From an uncultured Acidobacteriaceae bacterium (GTDB lineage Bacteria; Acidobacteriota; Terriglobia; Terriglobales; Acidobacteriaceae), in the NCBI GenBank assembly GCA_903828675.1, contig CAIKND010000217.1, forward strand, positions 1-64,000: a DNA stretch of 64,000 nucleotides, read 5' to 3'. The notes under the pieces are model-generated. The model was not told where the DNA came from. It made no database searches and saw nothing but the letters and a program-made list of their open reading frames with translations. This document shows positions 8,226 through 17,245 of this stretch, piece by piece. Position 1 is the first letter of the stretch, and every line of letters begins with the position of its first letter. The position numbers and the translations under genes were made by a program.

Positions 8226-10625
8226 ATGTCTCCTATTGGAATGATGCATCCTGAGCGGACCGCGGGAGCGACTCAGCAAGCAACCGCGCCCCTTTCCTCG
8301 GAGGCCTGCTGCCTCCCACTGCCGACGAGGGTTGCATTTGTAGGTAATTACTTGCCGAGGCAGTGTGGCATCGCCACCTTCACTGTCGACTTGTGCGATG
8401 CGCTAGGGGCCGAATATGGCGCCAGCCGCCTGTTTGCCATAGCAGTCAACGATCCAGAGTCAAGTTATCAATACCCGGATAGAGTTCGCCTGGAACTGGA
8501 GCAAGAGGTCCTGAGTTCCTACGAGCGGGCCGCCGAGTTCCTTAACTTCAACGGAAGCGATCTCGTTTGTCTACAGCATGAATATGGTATTTATGGCGGG
8601 CCAGCCGGCAGCCATATCCTGGTACTGTTGCGAAGGCTGAAGATGCCACTTATCACTACATTGCATACAGTATTGCGGGAACCAGACGCGAATCAGCTTT
8701 CCGTCCTCGCAGAGATTGCACTACTGTCAGATCGACTGGTTGTAATGAGCGAGTTGGCGGCTCGGCTGCTACGCGATGTATACGCGGTGCCGCGGGGAAA
8801 GATTGACATAATTCCTCACGGTGTGCCGGATCTCCCGTTCATGGATCCCAATTTCTTCAAAGACAAGTTTGGTACGGAAGGCAAGTCGGTTTTACTGACC
8901 TTTGGCCTGTTGTCTCCGAATAAGGGTATCGAGAATGTGATTCGTGCACTCCCTGCGATTCTGGCCTGCCACCCGAACGTGGTCTACATCGTCTCCGGCG
9001 TCACTCATCCGCATATTCGGCGGCATGAAGGTGAGCGCTACCGCGAAGAGCTGATGTCGTTGGCAGAAGAGCTTGGAGTCTCCGGGCAACTGATTCTCAA
9101 TAACCGATTTGTCAGTGCAGAAGAATTGGTCGAACATGTGGGTGCGGCGGATATTTATATCACCCCCTACCTGCACGAGGCTCAAGTAGTCTCCGGTACG
9201 CTTGCCATCGCACTCGGAGCAGGGAAGGCGATCATCTCGACGCCGTATTGGCATGCCAAAGAATTGCTCGCGGATGAGAGAGGAGTGATCGTTCCATTCG
9301 CCAACCCCGAGGCAATCGCCGAGGCAGTTATTGCTTTGCTGGAGAACGACGCAGAGCGTCATGCCATGGGGAAACGTGCCTATCTGCATTCTCGTGGAAC
9401 GACATGGCCAAATACCGCCAGGGCCTATATGGCAAGCTTTCAACGAGCGCGTTTCGAGCGGACATTCCCGTCAGGTCCTGCCCAGAAGGACAATCCCGGC
9501 ACAGGGCTGGTAGTACGCTTACCTTCGCTGGTCACCGACCATCTGAGTGCAATGACTGATGACACTGGCATGATTCAGCATGCGATCTTCTCCGTGCCAA
9601 ATACAAGTGAGGGCTACACCACGGATGACAACGCGCGCGCTCTCATTGTTTCGGTCCTCCTGGATGAGGATGCGTCTCATCCTCACACGCGCGATCAACC
9701 AAGCCTTTCCCTTCGCTATCTTGCCTTCTTATGGCTCGCTTTTAACGTAGATTCCGGCAAATTCAGAAATTTTCTTGGCTATGATCGCAAATGGCTGGAA
9801 TCTGCCGGATCGGAAGACAGCCATGGCCGGGCCGTTTGGTCTTTAGGGAACGTCCTTGGGCACTCACAGAATGCAGGATTGAGAGGAGCAGCCGGAAGGC
9901 TCTTTGAAGCCTCAGTCCCAGCGACACTAGCCTTCACAAGCCCGCGTGCGTGGGCCTATTGCATCCTTGGATTCCAAGCCTATCTGGACTGGTTTCCGGG
10001 AGACAGAACCATTCAGGGCGCTCGGAATACACTTGCAGACAGGCTACTGGATATCTATCAGCGTTGCCATACTGAGACTTGGAAGTGGTTCGAGAAGAGC
10101 CTTTCCTACTCGAATGCCAGGCTGTCGCAGGCCTTGATTCTGGCAGGGTGGCGAAGCGGAAACCAAAGAATGATTGAAGCCGGAATGGATTCTCTCAAAT
10201 GGCTTGTCGCCGAACAGCACCATAGTGATGATGATACCTTCGTGCCAATCGGGTCCAATGGATTCTTCACTGAGGGAAATGAAAAGGCGCGATTCGATCA
10301 GCAACCAGTCGAAGCTTGCGCTACCGTCTCGGCGTGCCTTGAAGTTTACAGGCTGACGGAAGAGAGACAATGGAGGGAAGAGGCCAAGCGAGTCTTCCAA
10401 TGGTTTCTTGGCAGAAACGATTTGCAGACGTCCCTCTACGATCCGGTCACAGGTGGATGTAGAGACGGACTGCATCCAGATCGCGTAAATGAAAACCAGG
10501 GAGCGGAATCGACGCTTTCTTTCCTGATGGCCCTGCTTGAAATGCGAGCTATCAAAGTACCTGGTGCAGACCAACTGTATCCTGAAATGAGCGCATCATT
10601 TGAATCTGATCATTCCTCCATCTGA
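8226..10625 (+). CDS. two-domain family 4 glycosyltransferase
   Basis: A 799-residue cytoplasmic protein. Residues about 36-400 are a GT-B fold transferase of family 4: FVGNYLPRQCGIATFTVDL at the N-terminus, IIPHGVPD, LTFGLLSPNKGIENVI, and the EX7E-type donor site region EAQVVSGTLAIALGAGKAII. Residues about 420-790 are helical and Trp-rich (DDNARALIV, LGYDRKWLES, WKWFEKSLSYSNARLSQALI), suggesting an alpha/alpha barrel like those of sugar-acting enzymes; no activity can be assigned. A GH130-type enzyme follows at once, so both probably act on the same mannose-containing glycan or glycoside. AGGACAGT lies just before the ATG. Transferase call firm; donor and acceptor unknown. Confidence 0.85.
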   Translation: MSPIGMMHPERTAGATQQATAPLSSEACCLPLPTRVAFVGNYLPRQCGIATFTVDLCDALGAEYGASRLFAIAVNDPESSYQYPDRVRLELEQEVLSSYERAAEFLNFNGSDLVCLQHEYGIYGGPAGSHILVLLRRLKMPLITTLHTVLREPDANQLSVLAEIALLSDRLVVMSELAARLLRDVYAVPRGKIDIIPHGVPDLPFMDPNFFKDKFGTEGKSVLLTFGLLSPNKGIENVIRALPAILACHPNVVYIVSGVTHPHIRRHEGERYREELMSLAEELGVSGQLILNNRFVSAEELVEHVGAADIYITPYLHEAQVVSGTLAIALGAGKAIISTPYWHAKELLADERGVIVPFANPEAIAEAVIALLENDAERHAMGKRAYLHSRGTTWPNTARAYMASFQRARFERTFPSGPAQKDNPGTGLVVRLPSLVTDHLSAMTDDTGMIQHAIFSVPNTSEGYTTDDNARALIVSVLLDEDASHPHTRDQPSLSLRYLAFLWLAFNVDSGKFRNFLGYDRKWLESAGSEDSHGRAVWSLGNVLGHSQNAGLRGAAGRLFEASVPATLAFTSPRAWAYCILGFQAYLDWFPGDRTIQGARNTLADRLLDIYQRCHTETWKWFEKSLSYSNARLSQALILAGWRSGNQRMIEAGMDSLKWLVAEQHHSDDDTFVPIGSNGFFTEGNEKARFDQQPVEACATVSACLEVYRLTEERQWREEAKRVFQWFLGRNDLQTSLYDPVTGGCRDGLHPDRVNENQGAESTLSFLMALLEMRAIKVPGADQLYPEMSASFESDHSSI

Positions 10626-11628
10626 ATCGGCAGTAGCTGTTGCCGTGGAGCAACCGACTCCAAATTCATGTACCGATCTGCCTTTGTTCTTACGCCATCC
10701 TGGTAACCCGATTCTCACCAAAGAGAACTGGCCATATCGAATCAATAGTGTTTTTAACGCCGGCGCAGTATTATTGGCCGACGGCGACACGCTACTGCTC
10801 TGCCGCGTTGAAGATCGAAGCGGCCTTTCGCATCTATGTGCCGCGCGTTCGGCCAATGGGGTTAACGGCTGGCGGATTGATCCCAAACCGACATTGATGC
10901 CCAGTCCCCAGGAATTCCCCGAGGAGATCTGGGGCATTGAAGATCCGCGTATCACCTATGTGCCGGAGTTGGAGCAATACGCCGTGGCCTACACTTCGTT
11001 TGCGCGGGGAGGTCCAGGGGTTTCGCTGGCGCTTACGAAGGACTTCCGCAGCTTTGAGCGATATGGAGTGATAATGTCTCCTGAAGACAAGGATGCGGCA
11101 ATGCTGCCACGCAGAATTGGTGGCAACTGGGCTCTGATTCATAGACCAACTACGCCATTGGGCGCCCATATGTGGATCTCATATTCGCCCGATTTACGTC
11201 ACTGGGGAAGCCACAAAATTATCCTGGCAGCAAGGCGCGGTGGCTGGTGGGACGCAAATAAGATCGGCTTGTGCTCTCCTCCAATCGAAACGCCCAAGGG
11301 TTGGCTGACAATCTTTCATGGCGTGCGGCAAACAGCATCGGGAAGCATCTATCGATTGGGCCTCGCACTCTTCGATTTGGACAAGCCTGAGGTCTGCCTC
11401 CAGCGAGGTGATTCATGGATATTTGGCCCGGAAGCTCCCTATGAGCGCAATGGGGATGTGAAAGATGTCGTGTTTCCCTGTGGACAGACCATTGCCGAAG
11501 ATGGAGATACCATTCACCTGTATTACGGAGCCGCGGATTCCTGTGTCGCAATGGCGACGGGAAGCATACGTTGTCTTTTGGCATGGCTGGAAGCAAACTC
11601 GAGCTCGGAAGTTGCAAGCTCGATTTAG
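10600..11628 (+). CDS. GH130-type glycoside phosphorylase/hydrolase
   Basis: A 342-residue five-bladed beta-propeller protein of the GH130 (formerly DUF377) family. Visible family sequences: RHPGNPILTKENWPY, NAGAV, LLLCRVEDRSG, IEDPRIT (with the catalytic Asp), HRP and GLCSPPIETPKGWLTIFHG. GH130 enzymes phosphorolyse or hydrolyse beta-mannosides; which applies here cannot be told. The TTG start at 10600 overlaps the glycosyltransferase by 26 bases; GTG 10645 is an alternative and neither has a clear ribosome site. The absence of a signal peptide indicates a cytoplasmic enzyme. Confidence 0.88.
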   Translation: MNLIIPPSESAVAVAVEQPTPNSCTDLPLFLRHPGNPILTKENWPYRINSVFNAGAVLLADGDTLLLCRVEDRSGLSHLCAARSANGVNGWRIDPKPTLMPSPQEFPEEIWGIEDPRITYVPELEQYAVAYTSFARGGPGVSLALTKDFRSFERYGVIMSPEDKDAAMLPRRIGGNWALIHRPTTPLGAHMWISYSPDLRHWGSHKIILAARRGGWWDANKIGLCSPPIETPKGWLTIFHGVRQTASGSIYRLGLALFDLDKPEVCLQRGDSWIFGPEAPYERNGDVKDVVFPCGQTIAEDGDTIHLYYGAADSCVAMATGSIRCLLAWLEANSSSEVASSI

Positions 11629-11663
11629 CATTCACGGTTGGGAAATTGAAGGGCAAAAGCAAA

Positions 11664-11876
11664 ATGAGTAGTTCGATTCGAATATTGCCTGATTGGGTGC
11701 CGCAAATGCTCTGGATACGGCGGAAGTGTCCCCGCTGCAATTCTGACAAGTTCAAACAAGCTGAATCACGTCCATTCGATGGTGTCCTTGCTCTGTTTGC
11801 GGTGCGGCCTGTCCGCTGTATGTTCTGTTGGCGGCGGTACTACTGGTTCGCACTGCACGATCCAGATATGGGGTAA
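11664..11876 (+). CDS. small zinc-ribbon protein
   Basis: A 70-residue protein with two Cys pairs, CPRC (about 22-25) and CMFC (about 52-55), typical of a zinc ribbon, followed by WRRYYWF. ATG 11664 is chosen; the frame is open further upstream only across the gap behind the GH130 gene. Similar short Cys-pair proteins of unknown function occur in Acidobacteria. The 35-base gap suggests cotranscription with the glycan genes. Confidence 0.65.
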   Translation: MSSSIRILPDWVPQMLWIRRKCPRCNSDKFKQAESRPFDGVLALFAVRPVRCMFCWRRYYWFALHDPDMG

Positions 11877-11910
11877 TCGCGAATACGCCGCGTGGTCCGG
11901 TCTGCGGTTG

Positions 11911-14337
11911 TCATTGCACGATGACATTGAAGCTCGCGGTTTGCGTCACACTCCCCGAAGTGGCAATCACCTTAACCGGGTAAGTGCCCGGCGGGGTTGG
12001 GTGGGTGGCGGAGGCCGTGGTCACGTTCAGTGGTGCGCTTTGCGCTGATGTGCCGTAGGTGTCAGTCGCCGCGACTGAGAAACTGTAGGTCGTGGATGCG
12101 GACAGACCCGCAACTCCATAACTGGCACTGGCTGCGGTGGCTATGGGACGGTTGTTTTGATAGACCGTATATCCGCTCACGGCACAATTCGAGGCCGCGC
12201 CTCCCGGTGTCCAACTCAATTGCGCTCCCGAGATTGTGATCGATGCCGCAGCCAGCGACCCTGGTGCGTTTGGGACAGTGAGGCACGGGCCCGCTCCGCT
12301 GCCTGACCCGCCTCCGCTGCACGCGGTCAGCTGGATCGCAAGAATCGCGGTCATCCAGAACGAAAGGTGAAAAAGCATCCTCTTTCGCCGCGAACGCCCG
12401 AAACTAAAGCTCAACCAAACCAGCGCTACTCCAGGGACGGGTGGCAGCTCCCCAGGAAGCTCACGCCTCAGGCCCGATGGTCGCCGCACCGCCTGCATCG
12501 CGACGCTCGTGGGCGCTGTTGTTGTAATAGTGAGCCAGGCAGCTACGGCGGCCGTGCCGCTCAGAGAGGCGCCTGTGGACGAACAGCCAGCCCCGGTCAT
12601 CGCGGCGGGAAGCACGCAGGCAAGAGCCACGTTGCCAGTGAACCCCCCGCTCGGGACCAAGTTGATCGATGCCGTTCCGGATTGCCCTGAAGATAAAATG
12701 GTCACATCTGCTGCCGGGTAGACGATGTTGAAGCCCGGACCGGCCACGCCGGGCGATGACACAGCGATGTGGTCCAGGTTGGGAGCCCAGGCGCCAGAAT
12801 TGGAGAATTCAATTGAGTTCGCTCCCGAATTCAACTGAACCGTCATGCCGCTTGTGACTGGGAGACTGAAGCTTGTGCCGGTCAGGCTGGCCTGCACCGG
12901 CGCTCCGCCGTCGACGCTCACAAGAAAACTCCTCGTCCCAGAGACAGAGCCATAAATATTCATCTGATATCTACCGCTTGTGGGCGCATTGACGTTCTCG
13001 ACCGTGACGGAATTCGCTGCGCCATTCCCGATATAGCCGACTTGGTTGCCGTCGAGGCAGGGACATTGCATCACCACTGCCTGGCCGCTCAGCGTGTTCG
13101 CTGTGGCATCGCCCTCATAGATGGCTTGCAAGGGCAGGGATCCACTGGCGCCGACCATGATCAAGGTCACGCCGTGCGAAGGGACATTTGCCCGGAAACC
13201 GCCGGTAAACTCTCCCAGATCGGCATCAGCCCACAGGTCGCGCACTGCCGCCGTTTGAATGGATTCGAGCCCGATCATGCCCCAGTCCACGCTAATCGTC
13301 GATCCCGTTCCAGACAGGTTCAACAGGGCAACGGCCGTGCCTCCTGTAACCGGTTTCGCCCATACCTGCAAACCTCCTCCGTTATCCCATAGCAGAATGC
13401 CCTGCGCGCCGAGCGCATCCTGATCGACCGCGATAACCTCCTTGTTTGTGAGGGTGGCAAGGCTGGCCGGGCTCAGCGCTGTCAAATCGTTGCCGGCGAT
13501 CAGTGGTGCAGCCATCATTGCCCACATCGTGAAATGGGTACGGTCTTCGGTGTCGGTCATGCCGCCATTGCCTACCTCAAGCATGTCCGGGTCATTCCAG
13601 GCGCCCGGCCTCGCAGATTCCGCGTAGGCGCTGTTGGCCTGCATATTGTTGACCATGGAGAGCCAGTTATCGCCGATATCGCCGGTGGTGCGCCACAGGT
13701 TGCCAACCGCTGGGGCCCATTTCCATGGTGTGGCCGTTCCCCAATCGCAAAGGCTGAAGACAGTGCTTCCGCCCGCGCCGGCTAGCGCCTGCTGGAATTG
13801 CGTGTACTGCGTTTGGGGGTCGAGACCGTCCGCGTTGCACCAGTCGACCTTGATGTAATCGATGCCCCACGCCGCATATATGTTGGCGTCCTGCTGGTAG
13901 TGGCCGAAGCTGCCCGGCAGCCCCTGACATGTTGCGGTTCCGGCGTCTTCATAGAGCCCGACCTTCAGCCCAAGGTTGTGAACATAGCTGACCAGCGCAG
14001 GCATCCCGCTCGGAAACTTCGCGGGATCGGGGACAAGATTTCCATTTGCATCGCGGCTGGGGGCCATCCAGCAGTCGTCTAGGTTGATATACCGGTAGCC
14101 CGCCGCTTGCATTCCGCTGTTTGCCATCGCCGTCGCGGTCTCTTCAACCACTTTCTCGTTGAGTCCGTCGCAGCCAAAATGATTCCAGCTATTCCATCCC
14201 ATGGGTGGAGTCAGCGCCAATCCGTTGCTGGACGCCAGTGCTTGAGCTGCCCCAGGCAGGACCACCGTAGCCACGCATACCCGCAGCCAGAGCATGAAAC
14301 ACCAGCTTGCCGTGATTCGCCTCACCGTTCCCACCAT
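11911..14337 (-). CDS. secreted GH27 alpha-galactosidase with C-terminal modules
   Basis: An 808-residue exported protein. After an N-terminal hydrophobic export signal (to about residue 35), residues 40-300 are a GH27 (beta/alpha)8 barrel: LTPPMGWNSWNHFGC, YRYINLDDCW, the nucleophile Asp165 in YIKVDWCN and a probable acid/base Asp220 in WRTTGDI, plus PGAWNDPDML. A beta-sandwich and a CBM35-like module follow (about 310-540), then an Ig-like stretch, a membrane-like segment at about 654-672 ending in LTACSGGGSGSG, and a fibronectin type III domain (about 685-770). It releases alpha-galactosyl residues from plant or microbial glycans. The internal membrane segment is odd for a secreted enzyme. 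Confidence 0.9.
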   Translation of the reverse strand: MVGTVRRITASWCFMLWLRVCVATVVLPGAAQALASSNGLALTPPMGWNSWNHFGCDGLNEKVVEETATAMANSGMQAAGYRYINLDDCWMAPSRDANGNLVPDPAKFPSGMPALVSYVHNLGLKVGLYEDAGTATCQGLPGSFGHYQQDANIYAAWGIDYIKVDWCNADGLDPQTQYTQFQQALAGAGGSTVFSLCDWGTATPWKWAPAVGNLWRTTGDIGDNWLSMVNNMQANSAYAESARPGAWNDPDMLEVGNGGMTDTEDRTHFTMWAMMAAPLIAGNDLTALSPASLATLTNKEVIAVDQDALGAQGILLWDNGGGLQVWAKPVTGGTAVALLNLSGTGSTISVDWGMIGLESIQTAAVRDLWADADLGEFTGGFRANVPSHGVTLIMVGASGSLPLQAIYEGDATANTLSGQAVVMQCPCLDGNQVGYIGNGAANSVTVENVNAPTSGRYQMNIYGSVSGTRSFLVSVDGGAPVQASLTGTSFSLPVTSGMTVQLNSGANSIEFSNSGAWAPNLDHIAVSSPGVAGPGFNIVYPAADVTILSSGQSGTASINLVPSGGFTGNVALACVLPAAMTGAGCSSTGASLSGTAAVAAWLTITTTAPTSVAMQAVRRPSGLRRELPGELPPVPGVALVWLSFSFGRSRRKRMLFHLSFWMTAILAIQLTACSGGGSGSGAGPCLTVPNAPGSLAAASITISGAQLSWTPGGAASNCAVSGYTVYQNNRPIATAASASYGVAGLSASTTYSFSVAATDTYGTSAQSAPLNVTTASATHPTPPGTYPVKVIATSGSVTQTASFNVIVQ

Positions 14338-14862
14338 TCAGGCCATTCGCCGCTGGTCAAACTTCAACCGGAATCTCCTTCTTCGACGATGGTTAATGGC
14401 CATTCTATCGCCGCTTAGGCATATGGCACGGCCAAACGCGTGTTTGCCCGAACAAGCCAGCGTCTGCGGAAGAAAAGCCAGACGATTCGCTACCGTCCTT
14501 GCCTCGCCCGCCTCATCGAAAGCCCTCCATTGAAAGAAAATGGGGCTCTCTCCCAATGTCTCAGTTTAGGCGGGGCACTCCACCGCCTCGTAGCTCCCAA
14601 AATCGACAAAGCAAGCGGCCAATTTTCCATGCATTGATTTTAAACAACTTAGCCGCTGTTCTAGGTGCAGATAATTACCCTTCCTTGGCGCACAATCGTT
14701 GATAGGGGACAAAAGATGAGCCACCACAAAGAGCCACGCAGGAGCAGTCGAGTTCGTCGCCAGTGCCAACCAGGCAGTTTTGACCCATCCCCCTCCCTCC
14801 CACCCTCCCTCCCCCCCTCCCCCAACAGACCATAATCACGCCGGTCTGCTATACCTTGACTC
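14338..14862. other. divergent intergenic region holding repeat copy C
   Basis: About 525 bases between the divergent GH27 gene and a secreted-protein gene. It includes a conserved 50-base block (14648-14697) matching 60714-60763 at 38 positions, and a C-rich tract (14784-14823). No gene is convincing. GGCGG/CCGCC arms near 14572-14590 make a short hairpin. Confidence 0.6.
14648..14823 (+). repeat. intergenic element, copy C (core block plus C-rich tail)
   Basis: Begins CTTAGCCGC, contains ATAATTAC and TTGGCGCACAATC at the same spacing as copy B near 60.7 kb, and ends in a 40-base tract of C with single T or A interruptions 40 bases before the next start codon. It lacks the hairpin head of the other two copies. 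Confidence 0.65.
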
Positions 14863-15741
14863 ATGCGCGGCGTCTTCTTTCGGCCTTTCTCTGCTCTGAT
14901 AACAGTCATCTTGGCCGCAACATCTTCTCTCGCAGCCCAACAGGCTCCGGACACTTTTCGCTGGGTTGACTTCCACTCTCCGGCCGATCAGGACACAATC
15001 GTCTGGGTCACTCGCTCGCTCACCGTGGAAGATTGGTCCGCGATTCGCGAGATTGCCGTCGAGTATGACGCCGCCTTGGTCGTCACCACCAAGCGGGCCA
15101 CGCCGCAGTCACCCGCCAACGCAGACACCTTCACCATCTGGAGCGTGTCGCTCACCAACCACGGCATCACGCCGCTCATTAAAGGCGTGAACCTGCACTG
15201 GCTTGAGTGGATGCGCTTCGCCGACGGTGCACAGCAGGAATTGGCGATCCTCTACGACAACTGCAGCGACTGCACGCCCAACACCTACTTCACCGCTTTT
15301 CACTATGACCTGACCCAGCACGGCTGGGCCGCTCGCTGGATGCATAATGGGCAGGGCGTACCACTGTGGAGCGCTAACTCCCCGGTCGGCGTGGCCTGGA
15401 CACAGATTTATTCTGGCGTAGCCGAGCCCAACGGGCGCGAACTCATCTACACATGGAGCCACTTCGACTACGGCAAGCCGAAGCAGCCAGATGACTATAT
15501 CTACCGCTACGATCTGGACCCCTTCAGTAATCTGGAGCGCACGCAAATCGTAAGCGCCAAGGATGCCGACGCCATCAAGCTGCGTATCTGCCGCGGCCAG
15601 GAGGCGGTTCCCGGCCTCCAGCGCGGTCAGGATTCGCTCCTCTGTCAGCAACTGCTGGCCCCGCACGTCGAGCGAAAGCCCGTCACCAGTCCACCGGCCA
15701 ACAACCGCGGTAAGTCCGCTCCGCCCGGCGCCCGCCACTAA
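14863..15741 (+). CDS. hypothetical secreted protein
   Basis: A 292-residue protein with signal peptide (FFRPFSALITVILAATSSLAAQ) and no family that I recognise. The mature part is Trp/Tyr/Asp-rich and probably beta-stranded (WVDFHSPADQDTIVWVTRSL, LAILYDNCSDCTPNTYFTAF), ending in a Pro/Arg-rich tail. The pair C-S-D-C could form a disulfide. The gene stands alone behind a C-rich repeat. Confidence 0.7.
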   Translation: MRGVFFRPFSALITVILAATSSLAAQQAPDTFRWVDFHSPADQDTIVWVTRSLTVEDWSAIREIAVEYDAALVVTTKRATPQSPANADTFTIWSVSLTNHGITPLIKGVNLHWLEWMRFADGAQQELAILYDNCSDCTPNTYFTAFHYDLTQHGWAARWMHNGQGVPLWSANSPVGVAWTQIYSGVAEPNGRELIYTWSHFDYGKPKQPDDYIYRYDLDPFSNLERTQIVSAKDADAIKLRICRGQEAVPGLQRGQDSLLCQQLLAPHVERKPVTSPPANNRGKSAPPGARH

Positions 15742-15806
15742 TCCCGATCCCGCATTGGTCAATAGAGGCCAGTAGTGCCCTCACGCTTCCGATAGGATTC
15801 AATCGA

Positions 15807-17186
15807 ATGGAGCGTGAAATGAGTTATTTCCAAAGATTTGGACCATTGCCCCTGCTTGGAATGGCGGTAGTGCTTTGCATCACCGGCTGCCCTCAAAGTC
15901 AGAATGAGGTGGCTGCCAGCACCAGTCAGGCGGTCGCGCAGGACCAGTCCTCGGACCCGGCGGCAGTCAACTTTGCCACTGACTCTACTGACGCTAGCTC
16001 ACAGGCCCCTGCAGCGTACCAGGACAAGCAGAGCGCCTCTGCACCGGCGACCTACAGCGCCCAGCAGAGCCCTCTGCCTGCGAATGACAACTCCTACCAA
16101 TCTTCAGAAGATCCTGGTTACGGCCAGCAGCCGGTATCGTATGCTCCCCAAGCGCCGCCGCCGCTGCCCGACTACGACCAGCCCCCAGCTCCCGGCGACG
16201 ATTATCTCTGGACTCCCGGCTACTGGGCCTGGGGTACGGATGGCTATTACTGGGTGCCTGGCGGGTGGGTCGAGGCTCCTTACCAGGGCGCTCTGTGGAC
16301 CCCTGGCTATTGGGGCTTCTACAACAACCGTTACGGGTTCTATGGCGGATACTGGGGCCTGCACATCGGCTACTACGGCGGCATTAACTACGGCTTTGGC
16401 TATATTGGCTACGGCTACCAGGGCGGCTACTGGGGCGGCGGCCACTTCAATTACAACCGCTCTTACAACAATGTGAATGTCAACGTGGTGCACAACGTCT
16501 ACAGCCGTTCTGGTGGCGGCTTCCGGGGCGGTGCCCGTGTCAGTTTCAATGGTGGAGCGGGTGGCATCCAGGTGCGGGCAAGACCTGCGGAACTTGGTGC
16601 GAGGCGTGAACAGCATGCCGCACCCATGCGAGCGCAGGTGGAAAATCAGCGCGCCGCCAGCACCAACCGGGCCCAGTTTGCCAATGTCAACCATGGCCGG
16701 CCCGCCAGCATGGTCGTTAACCAGCCACTGGCAGCCGACCGCAACGTAAGAGCCCCAGCGGCGATGCAAAACCACAACCAGGCGGCACCGCAGCAGCAAC
16801 AGCGCCAAGGCGTTCAGCAACAGCAGCAACAACAGCGCCAGGCAGAACCGCAACAGCAACAGCGCCAAGGGGCTCAGCAACAGCAACGCCAGGCCGCGCC
16901 GCAGCAGCAGGAACGCGAGGCAGTTCAACAGCAGCAGCTACAGCGCCAAGGGGCTCAGCAACAGCAGCAACAACAGCAGCGCCAAGCGGTTCAGCAACAG
17001 CAAGAGCACCAGGCTGTTCAACAACAGCGCCAAGCTGCTCCCCAACAACAACAGCGTCAGGCGGCCCCACAACAGCAGCAGCAGCGTCAAGTTGCCCCGC
17101 AACAACAGCAACAGCGCCAGGCAGCCCCGCAACAACAGCAACACCAGGCGGCACCGCAACGCGAAGAAGAACACTCCAGGAAGTAG
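15807..17186 (+). CDS. WxxGxW-repeat lipoprotein with glutamine-rich tail
   Basis: A 459-residue protein (455 if ATG 15819 is used; GGAG at 15809-15812 suits the latter). Signal ends in LCITGC, a lipobox. The middle (about 125-165) has repeated WxPGYW/WVPGGW motifs (LWTPGYWAWG, YYWVPGGWVE, LWTPGYWGFY), followed by a Gly/Tyr-rich stretch and, from about residue 320, a run of some 130 residues dominated by Gln with Arg, Ala and Pro. WxxGxW proteins are common cell-surface proteins of unknown role. The Gln region is encoded by mixed CAG/CAA codons, a likely hot spot for repeat length change. Confidence 0.8.
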   Translation: MEREMSYFQRFGPLPLLGMAVVLCITGCPQSQNEVAASTSQAVAQDQSSDPAAVNFATDSTDASSQAPAAYQDKQSASAPATYSAQQSPLPANDNSYQSSEDPGYGQQPVSYAPQAPPPLPDYDQPPAPGDDYLWTPGYWAWGTDGYYWVPGGWVEAPYQGALWTPGYWGFYNNRYGFYGGYWGLHIGYYGGINYGFGYIGYGYQGGYWGGGHFNYNRSYNNVNVNVVHNVYSRSGGGFRGGARVSFNGGAGGIQVRARPAELGARREQHAAPMRAQVENQRAASTNRAQFANVNHGRPASMVVNQPLAADRNVRAPAAMQNHNQAAPQQQQRQGVQQQQQQQRQAEPQQQQRQGAQQQQRQAAPQQQEREAVQQQQLQRQGAQQQQQQQQRQAVQQQQEHQAVQQQRQAAPQQQQRQAAPQQQQQRQVAPQQQQQRQAAPQQQQHQAAPQREEEHSRK

Positions 17187-17198
17187 CTAGTCTTGCAA

Positions 17199-17226
17199 GG
17201 CATCCGCGGTGAACTCCGCGGATGCC
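17199..17226. terminator. bidirectional hairpin between convergent genes
   Basis: GGCATCCGCGG (17199-17209) pairs perfectly with 17216-17226 around a 6-base loop, just after the plus-strand lipoprotein gene and just before the end of the minus-strand gene. A TTTTTT run at 17242-17247 lies further on. Likely terminates transcription from both sides. Confidence 0.7.
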
Positions 17227-17245
17227 AAAGTCAAGTGGATGTTTT

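Noticed and set aside
14784..14823. C-rich tract as sequencing or assembly artefact
   Set aside because: Three similar but not identical tracts occur in independent places next to shared core sequences, so they appear real.
16780..17170. Regular repeats that might be a CRISPR array
   Set aside because: The repeats are CAG/CAA codons within an open frame, with no spacers of fixed length.
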